From Lachnospiraceae bacterium UBA3863 (lineage in GTDB: Bacteria; Bacillota; Clostridia; Lachnospirales; Lachnospiraceae): a stretch of DNA of 19,818 nucleotides. Both the position numbers and the translations under genes were made by a program. The stretch is taken from assembly GCA_002392385.1 (NCBI GenBank), contig DGGX01000128.1:1-19818 (forward strand), given 5' to 3'. How positions within the stretch are numbered: the stretch's first letter is position 1; each line of letters opens with the position of its first letter. Shown one piece after another: positions 1 to 8,065 of the stretch. The notes beneath the pieces are model-generated. The model ran no database searches and was not told where the DNA came from. It saw nothing but the letters and a program-made list of their open reading frames with translations.

Positions 1-1
1 A

Positions 2-78
2 GGTGCCGGATATTTACAACTAGGGGCGGCCAAGGCGCGAAGCGCCTCCGGCCGCCGCTCCTGGACATTCAAGGCACC
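2..78. other. Structured hairpin element, unassigned
   Basis: GGCGGCC (25-31) pairs with GGCCGCC (50-56), and inside it GGCGC (34-38) pairs with GCGCC (42-46) around a GAA loop. AGG (22-24) can extend the stem with CCT (60-62). An outer GGTGCC (2-7) matches GGCACC (73-78). No T-run follows on either side, so a standard rho-independent terminator is not supported. It could be the 3' end of a structured RNA or of a transcript that begins outside the window. I see no match to SRP RNA, tmRNA or tRNA. Confidence 0.4.
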
Positions 79-396
79 CGAGCCACCGTCAAACCGTCAG
101 AATCTGCCTTTGCGATACAGTTGTGTGTTCAATAAAGGCAACCACAAGATATTGTCAGTCTCTTTTATGACACAACGGGTTGTATCAGATAGTTCACGAA
201 AACACAACATCTGGACATTGTCAATTAAAAATTTATAAAACAGACGTCTAAAAGGTGTAAAAAATATACGGGCAGATAGGGGATATTTTTGTGAACTTTT
301 ATTTGGGGCGTTGGCCCAAAATCTGGGTTATATGTGCTAAGATAATACAAGATATAGTCTGGAGTAGAAGGATCATCCGGGAGTATCGGGCTTAAA
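79..396. other. Gene-free AT-rich region upstream of lgt
   Basis: No convincing coding sequence is seen on either strand. The stretch becomes AT-rich from about 185. It contains a short inverted repeat, ACAAC-GG-GTTGT (172-183), and a possible lgt promoter near 338-346. It probably acts as the intergenic and regulatory region for lgt. Confidence 0.5.
335..346 (+). promoter_or_regulatory. Possible extended -10 promoter for lgt
   Basis: TGC followed by TAAGAT (338-343) resembles an extended -10 element; GATAAT (341-346) overlaps it. No good -35 box sits at the right distance: TTGGCC at 311-316 is 21 bases away. The site lies about 50 bases before the lgt start. Confidence 0.3.
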
Positions 397-1398
397 ATGA
401 ACGAAATGATGGACATGATGGACATCGCATTTCCGCATCTGGGAATCTATCTGAGCAATGTCCCGAAAACTATATATATCGGAGGTTTTGGAATTGCTGT
501 CTATGGGATCATTGTGGCTTCGGCCATGCTGATCGGACTGACGATGGCGGCGCATATTGCCAAGAAGACAGGCAATGATCCGGACGATATCTGGGATATT
601 TCGATCTGGCTCATCATTGTGGCGATCCTCGGGGCGCGGATCTATTATGTGATCTTCATGTGGGATTTTTATAAGGATAATCCGATGGAGGTCCTGAATC
701 TGCGGGGCGGCGGGCTGGCCATCTACGGCGGCGTGATCGCCGTGGTCCTGATGATGGTGGTCTGGTGCCGGGTCAAGAAGAAGAGTCTGCCGCTGCTCCT
801 GGACCATTGTGTGTATGGTCTGGTGCTGGGACAGATCATCGGACGGTGGGGCAATTTCTTCAACCGGGAGGTGTTCGGAGAGTATACGGACAGTCTCCTG
901 GCTATGCGGATACCTGTCGCCATGGTGCGGGAGAGGGATATCTCGCCCCTGATCGCCGCGCATATGACGGAGGGAACCAATTATATTCAGGTCCATCCCA
1001 CCTTCCTGTATGAGGGTCTGTGGAATCTGGGACTGCTTCTGATCATGCTTTTCTTCCTTAATAAGAAGCGGTTCAACGGAGAGATGGCACTGCTCTATTT
1101 CGGCGGCTATGGTCTGGGCAGGGCCTGGATCGAGGCGATCCGCACGGACCAGCTCTACATCACCGGAACGAAGATCCCGGTCTCGCTGGTGCTGGGACTG
1201 ATGATGACAGCCGTGAGTCTGGCGATCTGGCTGGTGCAGAATGCCCGCATGAAGAAGGCTGTCAGCGTGTCAGAGGGGCAGGCTGCCGGCGCGATGGAAG
1301 AGAAAACTGTCAGCGTGACGGAAGAGAAGGCGGTCTCCGCGGCGGGAGTAGTCCCTTCTGCAAGTAAGGAATCGAAGGAACAGGCGCCTGCGGAGTGA
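397..1398 (+). CDS. lgt: Prolipoprotein diacylglyceryl transferase
   Basis: Lgt moves a diacylglyceryl group from phosphatidylglycerol to the lipobox cysteine of prolipoproteins in the cytoplasmic membrane. The protein is 333 residues with several hydrophobic segments. The family signature GRWGNFFNREVFG lies at residues 149-161, preceded by RGGGLAIYGG (103-112, with Tyr where proteobacterial enzymes have the His of the HGG motif) and followed by HPTFLYE (200-206) and YGLGRAWIEAIRTD (238-251). After the last membrane helix (to about 281) there is a charged, Ala/Ser/Val/Glu-rich tail of about 50 residues with repeated EEK-x-VSV units, longer than most family members. The ATG start follows a weak GGGAG at 380-384 by 12 bases; ATG codons at 406, 409, 415 and 418 are possible alternatives. 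It ends 106 bases before mraZ. Confidence 0.95.
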   Translation: MNEMMDMMDIAFPHLGIYLSNVPKTIYIGGFGIAVYGIIVASAMLIGLTMAAHIAKKTGNDPDDIWDISIWLIIVAILGARIYYVIFMWDFYKDNPMEVLNLRGGGLAIYGGVIAVVLMMVVWCRVKKKSLPLLLDHCVYGLVLGQIIGRWGNFFNREVFGEYTDSLLAMRIPVAMVRERDISPLIAAHMTEGTNYIQVHPTFLYEGLWNLGLLLIMLFFLNKKRFNGEMALLYFGGYGLGRAWIEAIRTDQLYITGTKIPVSLVLGLMMTAVSLAIWLVQNARMKKAVSVSEGQAAGAMEEKTVSVTEEKAVSAAGVVPSASKESKEQAPAE

Positions 1399-1439
1399 GG
1401 ATGCATAGGGTGTCTCCATGCGGGGAACATACATTCCCG

Positions 1440-1468
1440 TTGCCATTTGGCCTCGAAATTGGTATTAT
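1440..1468 (+). promoter_or_regulatory. Promoter of the mraZ-led dcw operon
   Basis: TTGCCA (1440-1445), a 17-base spacer and TATTAT (1463-1468) match a sigma-A promoter. The -10 is preceded by TGG, giving an extended -10. The start point would be near 1475, just before the AGTGGAG boxes. A small inverted repeat, GGGAA (1423-1427) / TTCCC (1434-1438), lies directly upstream of the -35. Confidence 0.7.
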
Positions 1469-1477
1469 AGACCATAC

Positions 1478-1504
1478 AGTGGAGCAAAGTGGAGGGAAGT
1501 GGAG
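1478..1504 (+). promoter_or_regulatory. Probable MraZ operator: three direct repeats
   Basis: AGTGGAG occurs exactly three times, at 1478-1484, 1488-1494 and 1498-1504, with a strict 10-base period, so the boxes face the same side of the helix. MraZ proteins are known to bind short direct repeats of about this period upstream of their own operon (TGGGN boxes in E. coli, AAAGTG-type boxes in mycoplasmas); the middle box here reads AAAGTGGAG. The boxes lie just after the predicted start point and include the ribosome binding site GGAGGG (1491-1496) and the bases next to the start codon. Confidence 0.65.
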
Positions 1505-1936
1505 ATGTTTCTGGGCGAATACGATCACTCGCTGGACGCTAAGGGCCGGCTGATCATACCATCCAGGTTCAGAGAGGCACTGGGAGACCGGTGCGTATTG
1601 ACACGCGGCTTTGACGGGTGTCTGTGTCTGTACAGGTGGGAGATGTGGGAAGATTTTGCCGCGAAGCTGGAGGAACTCCCTCAGAATGAAGCCCGTTACA
1701 GGAAGCTGAAGAGATATTTTATGGCCCAGGCCTGCGAGGCGGAACCGGACAGGCAGGGAAGGATCGTCCTGCCGGCAAGGCTCCGGGAGGCGGCCGGTAT
1801 AGAGAAGGATGTGGTCACGGTCGGCATGGGAAGCCGGATCGAGATCTGGAGCAGGGAGAAATGGGAGGACGACATGTCCTCTGACGAACTGGATGAGATA
1901 GCGCACGAGATGCTGGAGAGAGGTCTCCGGATCTGA
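1505..1936 (+). CDS. mraZ: Transcriptional regulator MraZ
   Basis: MraZ is a ring-forming DNA-binding protein of the SpoVT/AbrB-like fold that controls the dcw operon it begins. The product is 143 residues, the usual family length, with two repeated domains marked by [14 protein letters not shown] (11-24) and [14 protein letters not shown] (82-95), each carrying the conserved DxxxR. The ATG at 1505 is chosen because [11 protein letters not shown] is the typical N-terminus and GGAGGG lies 8 bases upstream. An in-frame ATG at 1418 would add 29 unrelated residues and lies upstream of the predicted promoter. The direct repeats immediately before the start suggest autoregulation. rsmH follows after 14 bases. 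Confidence 0.95.
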   Translation: MFLGEYDHSLDAKGRLIIPSRFREALGDRCVLTRGFDGCLCLYRWEMWEDFAAKLEELPQNEARYRKLKRYFMAQACEAEPDRQGRIVLPARLREAAGIEKDVVTVGMGSRIEIWSREKWEDDMSSDELDEIAHEMLERGLRI

Positions 1937-1950
1937 ACGGGAGAGGCGGT

Positions 1951-2892
1951 TTGGAATTTGCGCATGTACCCGTCATGTGGCGGGAGGTCATTGAAAATCT
2001 GCGGATCCGTCCGGACGGGATCTATGCGGACGGAACGCTGGGCGGCGGCGGACACGCCTCGCTGGTGGCGGAGCGGCTGTCGGACAGAGGCCGGCTGATC
2101 GGTGTGGATCAGGACGCGGACGCCATACAGGCGGCGGGCGCCAGGCTGGCGCCTTACGGGGACCGGGTGACGATCGTCCGGGCCAATTATGAGGAGCTGC
2201 CGGACATACTGGCAGAATGCGGTGCACCGCAGGTGGACGGGATCCTTCTGGACCTGGGCGTCTCCTCCTATCAGCTGGACAACCCGGAGAGAGGGTTCTC
2301 CTATCATACCGATGCGCCGCTGGATATGCGTATGAATCAGGACGATCCGCTGAGCGCGGCGGTCATTCTGAATACCTGGGACCGGGAGGAGCTGATCCGG
2401 ATCCTCAGGGACTACGGCGAGGAGAAGTGCGCGGTGCGGATCGCCGACGGCATCCTGCGCAGGCGGGAGGAGAAACCGCTGGAGACCACGGGAGAGCTGG
2501 CGGATATCGTGTACGCGGCCATTCCGGCCAAAATGCGGCGGAAGGGCGGCAATCCCTGTAAGAGAACTTTTCAGGCGGTGCGGATCGCCTGCAACAGAGA
2601 ACTGGAAGTGCTGGAGAATTCGGTGGAGCGTCTGGCGGGATGTCTGGCGCCGGGCGGAAGGCTGTGTATCATCACCTTCCACTCGCTGGAGGACCGGATC
2701 GTGAAGAATGCCTTCCGCAAGCTGGAGAATCCCTGCATCTGTCCGCCGGAGTTTCCGGTCTGTGTGTGCGGAAGGGTCTCCATGGGACGGGCGGTCACCC
2801 GCAAGGCGATCCTGCCCTCCGAGGAGGAGCTGGCGGAGAATCATCGGGCGGCCAGCGCCAAGCTGCGCGTCTTCGAACGGGCGGCGGAATAA
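1951..2892 (+). CDS. rsmH: 16S rRNA m4C1402 N4-methyltransferase RsmH
   Basis: RsmH (MraW) uses S-adenosylmethionine to methylate N4 of C1402 in the 16S rRNA decoding centre. The 313-residue product is of normal length. It shows the AdoMet-binding [11 protein letters not shown] (26-36) and GVDQD (51-55), then [12 protein letters not shown] (99-110), PLDMRMNQ (123-130), [18 protein letters not shown] (204-221) and [14 protein letters not shown] (243-256). A cysteine-rich stretch [12 protein letters not shown] (262-273) follows, as in the family. Translation appears to start at TTG, 4 bases after GGAGAGG (1940-1946); no better ATG exists near the conserved HVPVMWREV segment. It is the standard partner of mraZ. 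Confidence 0.95.
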   Translation: MEFAHVPVMWREVIENLRIRPDGIYADGTLGGGGHASLVAERLSDRGRLIGVDQDADAIQAAGARLAPYGDRVTIVRANYEELPDILAECGAPQVDGILLDLGVSSYQLDNPERGFSYHTDAPLDMRMNQDDPLSAAVILNTWDREELIRILRDYGEEKCAVRIADGILRRREEKPLETTGELADIVYAAIPAKMRRKGGNPCKRTFQAVRIACNRELEVLENSVERLAGCLAPGGRLCIITFHSLEDRIVKNAFRKLENPCICPPEFPVCVCGRVSMGRAVTRKAILPSEEELAENHRAASAKLRVFERAAE

Positions 2893-2987
2893 GAGCAGAG
2901 AAGAAAAAAAGAGAAGAGCGGAACAGAGGCAGGAGAAGGAACCGGAAGACAGCTGCAGACTGACGATTATAAACGGAGATCAGAGAG

Positions 2988-3524
2988 ATGATCAGAGCAT
3001 CGGGTAAGAGCAGAACATACAGAGCGGCACAGACGCCGGCAGGAAGCGGCGGCGGGCGCAGGCGCGCAGCGTCGGTGAAGAGTGCTCCCTATGTGCACGG
3101 CAGCGCGGCGCCGGCCCGGGATTTCTGGGAGGAGTCGGTGCCTGTACAGGACAATATTCCGGTGGAGACGAGGATCGCGGTGCGGAGCAACCGGGAGTCC
3201 TTCATGCATATGACCCCCAGACTGGTCCTGTATTTTCTCGGGATGACCATCCTTATGGCCTCCATGCTGGTGTGGTATATTAAGCTGAGAAGTGATATAA
3301 CGACCTCCACCAATGAGATCGTGGCCCTGGAGACACAGCTGTCCGAGATGCGGTCGGACAACGACGAGGAACTCAAGGCGATCGAGCAGTCCATCGATCT
3401 GGAGGCGATCCGGGAGAAGGCCGTCAAGGAAATGGGCATGAAATATGCCACCAGAGACCAGATCGTGGAGTATACCGACTGGCAGGAGGAGACCGTACAT
3501 CAGGTGGCGGACATTGAGAGGTAG
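2988..3524 (+). CDS. ftsL: Cell division protein FtsL
   Basis: FtsL is a bitopic septal protein that, with DivIB and DivIC, activates the FtsW-PBP synthase. The 178-residue product has a basic, Gly/Ala/Arg-rich cytoplasmic segment (1-75), one membrane helix at about 79-98, and an extracellular coiled coil (about 103-140). It ends in the typical FtsL/DivIC region LEAIREKAVKEMGM (138-151). Sequence conservation in this family is low, so the call rests on this architecture and the position between rsmH and the class B PBP. The ATG follows GGAG (2975-2978) by 9 bases. The 95-base gap after rsmH is purine-rich and shows nothing else. The N-terminal part is longer than in Bacillus FtsL. Confidence 0.85.
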   Translation: MIRASGKSRTYRAAQTPAGSGGGRRRAASVKSAPYVHGSAAPARDFWEESVPVQDNIPVETRIAVRSNRESFMHMTPRLVLYFLGMTILMASMLVWYIKLRSDITTSTNEIVALETQLSEMRSDNDEELKAIEQSIDLEAIREKAVKEMGMKYATRDQIVEYTDWQEETVHQVADIER

Positions 3525-3529
3525 CGGAT

Positions 3530-5557
3530 TTGAGCAGTCGTAAGCCTAATGAACGCAGGATTCTGTGCGGCCGGAGAAGACCGGCCGTGCAGAAGCGTTT
3601 TACCATCAGCATGCAGAGAAAGCTGGTAGTACTGTTCCTGTTGGTACTGCTGGCTTTTGTGGGCCTCGGGGTCAGGCTCTTCCTGATCGGCAGGGACCAG
3701 GGCCAGGCCTATTCCATGAAGGTCCTGTCTCAGCAGGCCTATGATAATCAGACGATTCCCTACAAACGGGGACAGATCCTGGACAGCAAGGGGACGGTGC
3801 TGGCGGACAGCCAGCTGGTCTACAGCGTCATCGTGGATGCCTACCAGATCCTGGACAAGGAGTATTATCTGGAGCCCACGCTGGACGAGCTGCAGCGTCT
3901 GGGTATCGACAGGGAGGAGATCGCCCGCTATATCCGCGAGCAGCCCGCCTCCCGCTATTATATTGCCCTCAAGAATCTGCCCTACCAGAAGAGAAAAGAG
4001 TTCCTGGACCGGATCGAAGCCGGCGCAGCGCAGGAGGAAGAGAACGATGTCCCGCAGAGGGAGAGACATTACGACAATGTCCGCGGCATCTGGTTCGATC
4101 CCAGCTATATCCGCACCTATCCTCTGGGAGAGCTGGCCTGCGACGTGATCGGATTCGCCAACAATAATAATGTGGGCATGGCCGGCCTGGAGGAGTATTA
4201 TAATGATACTTTGAACGGCGTGGCGGGCCGGCAGTACGGTTATCTGGACGATTCCCTGAACATGGACTGGATCACCCATGACGCCAGAGACGGCAATACG
4301 CTGCAGCTGACCATCGATGCCAATATCCAGCGGATCGTGGAGAAGCATCTCAAGGCCTTCAACGAAGAGCATAAGAACGATTACCGCAAGCACAGCAACG
4401 GTGCCTATGATCTGGGCTGCATCATCATGGATGTCAATACCGGCGCCGTCAAGGCTATGGCCGGCTATCCCTTCTATGATCTCAACAATCCCTATGACAC
4501 CGATGCCCTCATCGGCGCCCAGGTGCTCAATGAGAAGGACGAGCCTACCAGCAAGTCCCTGACGGCCGAGGACCTCGAGACCATGCCGGACGAGGAGAAG
4601 GCCAGGTATCTGAACTATCTGTGGAAGAATTTCTGTATCGCCTATCCCTTCGAGCCCGGATCCACGGGCAAGCTGATCACGGTCGCCGCAGGTCTGGAGA
4701 CAGGTAAGATCAAGGAAGACGACGAGTATTACTGCAACGGCTTCATGCAGGTGGCAGATGCCAAGATCTACTGCCATAACGTCAATGGCCACCGTTTCCT
4801 CAATCTGGGAGAGGCTGTGGAGAGGTCCTGCAACGTCTATATGATGAATATCATCACCAAGATCGGGGCCGAGACCTTCGCGGAGTATCAGAATGTTTTC
4901 AACCTGGGCCTGAAGACCAATATCGATCTGGCCGGCGAGGCGAGGACGGACGCCCTCCTGCAGCCTGCCGATCAGATGGGACCGGTGGATCTGGCCACCA
5001 ACTCCTTCGGCCAGAACTACGAGATCACCATGATCCAGTTCATGAGCGCCTTCTGCTCCATCGTCAACGGCGGCTATTATTATCAGCCCTACGTGGTTGA
5101 CAAGATCATCAGCGAGAACGGCGCCGTGATCTCCAAGACGGAGCCTAAGGTGATCAAGCGCACGATCTCCGAGGCGACCAGCGCCAAGATGCGCAAATAC
5201 TGCGAGATGGTCGTCATGACCGGTCTGGGAACCGGCGAGTACGGCCGGCCTTACGGCTACGCCATCGGCGGCAAGACGGGCACGGCGGAGACCCTGCCCC
5301 GCGGCAATGACGAGTATATCTCGTCCTTTATGGCTTTTGCCCCGGTGGATGACCCCCAGGTGGCCATCTACGTGGTGGTGAACAGGGCCAATGCCAAGAA
5401 GCAGGGCAACCACAGACTGCCCTGCGAGATCTGCCGGGATATCCTGCAGGAGGTCCTTCCCTATATGGGGATCTACATGGACCAGCCGGTGACACAGGAG
5501 GAGGCGGAGATCCTTAAGAAGAAGGGTCTTGAGATCACCTACCAGAAGGGGAACTGA
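3530..5557 (+). CDS. ftsI: Class B penicillin-binding protein, FtsI/SpoVD type
   Basis: This is the septal peptidoglycan transpeptidase that cross-links strands made by FtsW. It has 675 residues, an N-terminal membrane anchor (31-53), a pedestal/dimerisation region beginning IPYKRGQILDSKG (76-88) and a transpeptidase domain. All three catalytic motifs are present: STGK (378-381, nucleophile S378), SCN (433-435) and KTG (582-584). No PASTA domains follow, unlike B. subtilis PBP2B or SpoVD. An acidic segment of about 45 residues (325-370) separates the DVNTGAVKAMAGYP strand from the active-site motif. The start is TTG, five bases after the ftsL stop and 8 bases after GAGAGG (3516-3521). Position in the cluster favours the vegetative division enzyme, but a sporulation (SpoVD) role cannot be excluded. 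Confidence 0.92.
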   Translation: MSSRKPNERRILCGRRRPAVQKRFTISMQRKLVVLFLLVLLAFVGLGVRLFLIGRDQGQAYSMKVLSQQAYDNQTIPYKRGQILDSKGTVLADSQLVYSVIVDAYQILDKEYYLEPTLDELQRLGIDREEIARYIREQPASRYYIALKNLPYQKRKEFLDRIEAGAAQEEENDVPQRERHYDNVRGIWFDPSYIRTYPLGELACDVIGFANNNNVGMAGLEEYYNDTLNGVAGRQYGYLDDSLNMDWITHDARDGNTLQLTIDANIQRIVEKHLKAFNEEHKNDYRKHSNGAYDLGCIIMDVNTGAVKAMAGYPFYDLNNPYDTDALIGAQVLNEKDEPTSKSLTAEDLETMPDEEKARYLNYLWKNFCIAYPFEPGSTGKLITVAAGLETGKIKEDDEYYCNGFMQVADAKIYCHNVNGHRFLNLGEAVERSCNVYMMNIITKIGAETFAEYQNVFNLGLKTNIDLAGEARTDALLQPADQMGPVDLATNSFGQNYEITMIQFMSAFCSIVNGGYYYQPYVVDKIISENGAVISKTEPKVIKRTISEATSAKMRKYCEMVVMTGLGTGEYGRPYGYAIGGKTGTAETLPRGNDEYISSFMAFAPVDDPQVAIYVVVNRANAKKQGNHRLPCEICRDILQEVLPYMGIYMDQPVTQEEAEILKKKGLEITYQKGN

Positions 5558-5587
5558 CCGGGCCCCTCAGATACAGGAGAGAAGAGT

Positions 5588-6568
5588 ATGTATAAGATAC
5601 TGACGGAATATCTTCCGGTACTGGCGGCCTCCATGGCCGTCAGCGCCGTGGCGGGACATTACCTGATCCCTTTTCTCAGGCAGCTCAAAGCCCAGCAGAC
5701 CGAGAGGGAGGAAGGACCGGAGAGCCATAAGAGCAAGACGGGCACACCCAATATGGGTGGCCTCATGTTCCTGTTTTCCTTCCTGGTCCTCTGCGCTGTC
5801 TGTGCGGTGCGCCACAGTCAGGTGGTGCCGGTGATGATCCTCACCGCCGGATTCGGGATGGTGGGCTTTCTGGATGACTATATCAAGGTTACGCATAAAC
5901 AGTCGGAGGGATTGACGGTCTGGCAGAAGTTCCTGCTGCAGATCGTGATCGCCCTGATTTTCTGCGTTTATGTGCGCAATGTCCATTTCATCCCTCTGTC
6001 CATGAAGATCCCCTTCATGAAGGGACACTTCCTGGATCTGGGGATCCTGAATATCCCGGCCATGATCTTCGTGTCGGTGGCGACCGTCAACGGGACCAAC
6101 TTCACGGACGGCGTGGATGCCCTCGCGGCCAGCGTGACGGTGGCGGTGGCTGCCTTCTTCCTGGCGGCCGGCATCATGATCGGCGGCGGCACGGGAGAGG
6201 GCGTGGCCGTGGCCTGTGCGGCCATGATCGGCGGTCTCCTGGGCTTCCTGATCTATAACCGGCACCCGGCGAGGGTCTTCATGGGTGACACCGGGTCCCT
6301 GGCCCTGGGCGGCTTCGTGGCGGGCTGCGCCTACATGCTGCAGCTCCCCCTCTGGATCCCGGTCGTGGGCTTCATCTATATGATCGAGGTCATCTCGGTC
6401 ATGCTGCAGGTGGGTTATTTCAAGATGACCCACGGAAAGAGATTGTTCAGGATGTCTCCGATCCACCATCATTTCGAACTGGGCGGATGGTCGGAGGTCA
6501 AGGTTGTGGCGGTGTTTACGAGCGTGACCGTGCTTCTGGGCCTGCTGATGCTGCCGGCTGTCTGGTAA
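5588..6568 (+). CDS. mraY: Phospho-N-acetylmuramoyl-pentapeptide transferase
   Basis: MraY transfers phospho-MurNAc-pentapeptide from UDP to undecaprenyl phosphate, making lipid I at the inner face of the membrane. The 326-residue polytopic protein is of normal length. Diagnostic elements are SHKSKTGTPNMGG (46-58), FLDDYIK (94-100, with the D96/D97 pair), NGTNFTDGVD (168-177), FMGDTGS (231-237) and the HHH of PIHHHFELGGW (291-301). The ATG lies 6 bases after GGAGAG (5576-5581). It follows the PBP by 30 bases. murE and murF, which often sit between these genes, are absent here. Confidence 0.97.
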   Translation: MYKILTEYLPVLAASMAVSAVAGHYLIPFLRQLKAQQTEREEGPESHKSKTGTPNMGGLMFLFSFLVLCAVCAVRHSQVVPVMILTAGFGMVGFLDDYIKVTHKQSEGLTVWQKFLLQIVIALIFCVYVRNVHFIPLSMKIPFMKGHFLDLGILNIPAMIFVSVATVNGTNFTDGVDALAASVTVAVAAFFLAAGIMIGGGTGEGVAVACAAMIGGLLGFLIYNRHPARVFMGDTGSLALGGFVAGCAYMLQLPLWIPVVGFIYMIEVISVMLQVGYFKMTHGKRLFRMSPIHHHFELGGWSEVKVVAVFTSVTVLLGLLMLPAVW

Positions 6569-6625
6569 GAGAAGGAAAGGAGCAGGTCATCCCTCGGGAA
6601 AGAGGTCACTGACCGGATACAGGAT

Positions 6626-8020
6626 ATGAGCGAGACAAGATCGAATCAAGGCACAGTATCGCTGGTGATCGGCGCGGGACGGAGCGGCGTCGGCGCCGTG
6701 CATCTGCTGCACACCCTGGGCAGGCAGATGATCCTGCTGGAGCAGAACAGCAAGTCTTCGGAAGAAAAGGTCCGGGCCGGCCTGAAGCCGGAGGACAGAG
6801 ACTGGCCGGAGGTCGTGATCGGCGACTTCCCGGAGGAGAGGCTGGCGGACATCTGTGAAGTCATTCCCTCCCCCTCTGTGCCCGCGGACGCGCAGATCCT
6901 GCTGCAGGCGGAGCGCAAGGGCATCCCGGTCCTGTCGGAGGTGGAACTGGCCTTCCGGCATGACAAGGGACGTGTGATCGCCATCACAGGCACCAACGGC
7001 AAGACTACCACGACCTCCCTGATCGGGGCGATCATGAGCTCCTTCAGCGACAAGGTCCATGTGGTGGGCAATATCGGCAACTCCTATGCCCTCGCCGCCC
7101 CGGAGACGGCGGAGGATTCCTGGAGCGTCGGAGAGATCAGCAGCTTCCAGCTGGAGCATGTCTCCACCTTCCACCCGGAGGTGGCGGTGATCCTCAATAT
7201 CACGCCGGACCATCTCAACCGTCACCACACCATGCAGTGCTACGCTTCCGTCAAGGAGAGGATCACTCGCTTCCAGACGGCGGAGGACGTCTGCGTCCTC
7301 AATTACAATGATCCCTGGCTGCGCGCTTTCGGCGAGTACCTGTGTCCTTCACAGGTCATCTGGTTCTCCTCCGCGGACCTGCCGGCTGCCGGCTGCAGGA
7401 AGGGCTACATCCTGCGGGAGGGCCGGATCTACCGCGTGGAGGAGGGAAGAGAGCAATTCCTCCTCTCCATGGATGAAGTGATGCTGGTGGGCGTCTGCAA
7501 CGCGGAGAATATCATGGCTTCCATCGCGGCGGCTGAGGCCGCGGGCGTGCCGACGGAGACCATCCTGGAGGCCATCCGCAAATTCCCGCCCGTGGAGCAC
7601 AGGATCGAATTTGTGGCGGAGAAAAAGGGTGTCCGCTACTACAACGATTCCAAGGCCACCAATCCGGACGCGGCGATTCAGGGGATCCGCGCCATGGACC
7701 GGCCCACGGTCCTCATCGGCGGCGGCTATGACAAGAACAATACCTATGAGGAATGGATCGACAGCTTCGACGGCAAGGTCAGAGAGCTGGTCCTGATCGG
7801 CAAGACCGCGGCGGCGATCGCGGAGGCCGCCAGGGCGAAAGGGTTTGAGAATATCACCTTCTGCGACACCTTCGACGAGTGTCTCAGGCACTGCACAGAG
7901 GCAGCCCGGCCCGGAGACGCGGTCCTGCTGTCGCCGGCCTGCGCCAGCTGGGGCATGTTCGACAATTATGAGCAGAGAGGCGATGTCTTCAAGGCTTATG
8001 TGAGAGAACTGAAGGATTGA
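6626..8020 (+). CDS. murD: UDP-MurNAc-L-alanine--D-glutamate ligase
   Basis: MurD adds D-glutamate to UDP-MurNAc-L-Ala with ATP in the cytoplasm. The 464-residue product has the N-terminal Rossmann-like UDP-binding region with GAGRSGVGAVHLL (16-28), the ATP-binding loop TGTNGKTTTT (121-130), ISSFQLE (171-177) and TPDHLNRH (193-200) of the central domain. HRIEFV (325-330), NDSKATNPDA (340-349) and SPACASWGMFDNYEQRG (436-452) mark the C-terminal domain. The start has a weak ribosome binding site: the nearest good purine tracts lie at about 6569-6586 and 6600-6605, and a small inverted repeat GGTCA-C-TGACC (6605-6615) lies between the latter and the ATG. No other in-frame start is available upstream. 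Confidence 0.96.
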   Translation: MSETRSNQGTVSLVIGAGRSGVGAVHLLHTLGRQMILLEQNSKSSEEKVRAGLKPEDRDWPEVVIGDFPEERLADICEVIPSPSVPADAQILLQAERKGIPVLSEVELAFRHDKGRVIAITGTNGKTTTTSLIGAIMSSFSDKVHVVGNIGNSYALAAPETAEDSWSVGEISSFQLEHVSTFHPEVAVILNITPDHLNRHHTMQCYASVKERITRFQTAEDVCVLNYNDPWLRAFGEYLCPSQVIWFSSADLPAAGCRKGYILREGRIYRVEEGREQFLLSMDEVMLVGVCNAENIMASIAAAEAAGVPTETILEAIRKFPPVEHRIEFVAEKKGVRYYNDSKATNPDAAIQGIRAMDRPTVLIGGGYDKNNTYEEWIDSFDGKVRELVLIGKTAAAIAEAARAKGFENITFCDTFDECLRHCTEAARPGDAVLLSPACASWGMFDNYEQRGDVFKAYVRELKD

Positions 8021-8065
8021 AGAGATTCAGAGCGGCTGTAAACAGGCACCGGAAGGAGAAGACGA

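Noticed and set aside
61..219. CTGGACATT repeated at 61-69 and 211-219
   Set aside because: Only two 9-base copies with unrelated flanks; chance is a sufficient explanation, and no array or element boundary is seen.
1403..1421. Imperfect hairpin after the lgt stop codon
   Set aside because: It has a mismatch and a G-T pair with no T-run, so it is too weak to call a terminator.
1418..1504. Upstream in-frame start for mraZ
   Set aside because: The extra 29 residues are unlike MraZ, lie partly upstream of the predicted transcript start, and the ATG at 1505 has the ribosome binding site.
3500..5413. Long open reading frame on the - strand opposite the PBP gene (637 codons)
   Set aside because: It is the exact antisense of a gene with all catalytic motifs, its product is low-complexity (His/Leu/Val/Asp/Gly-rich) and matches no family. 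Long antisense frames are expected from the codon bias here.
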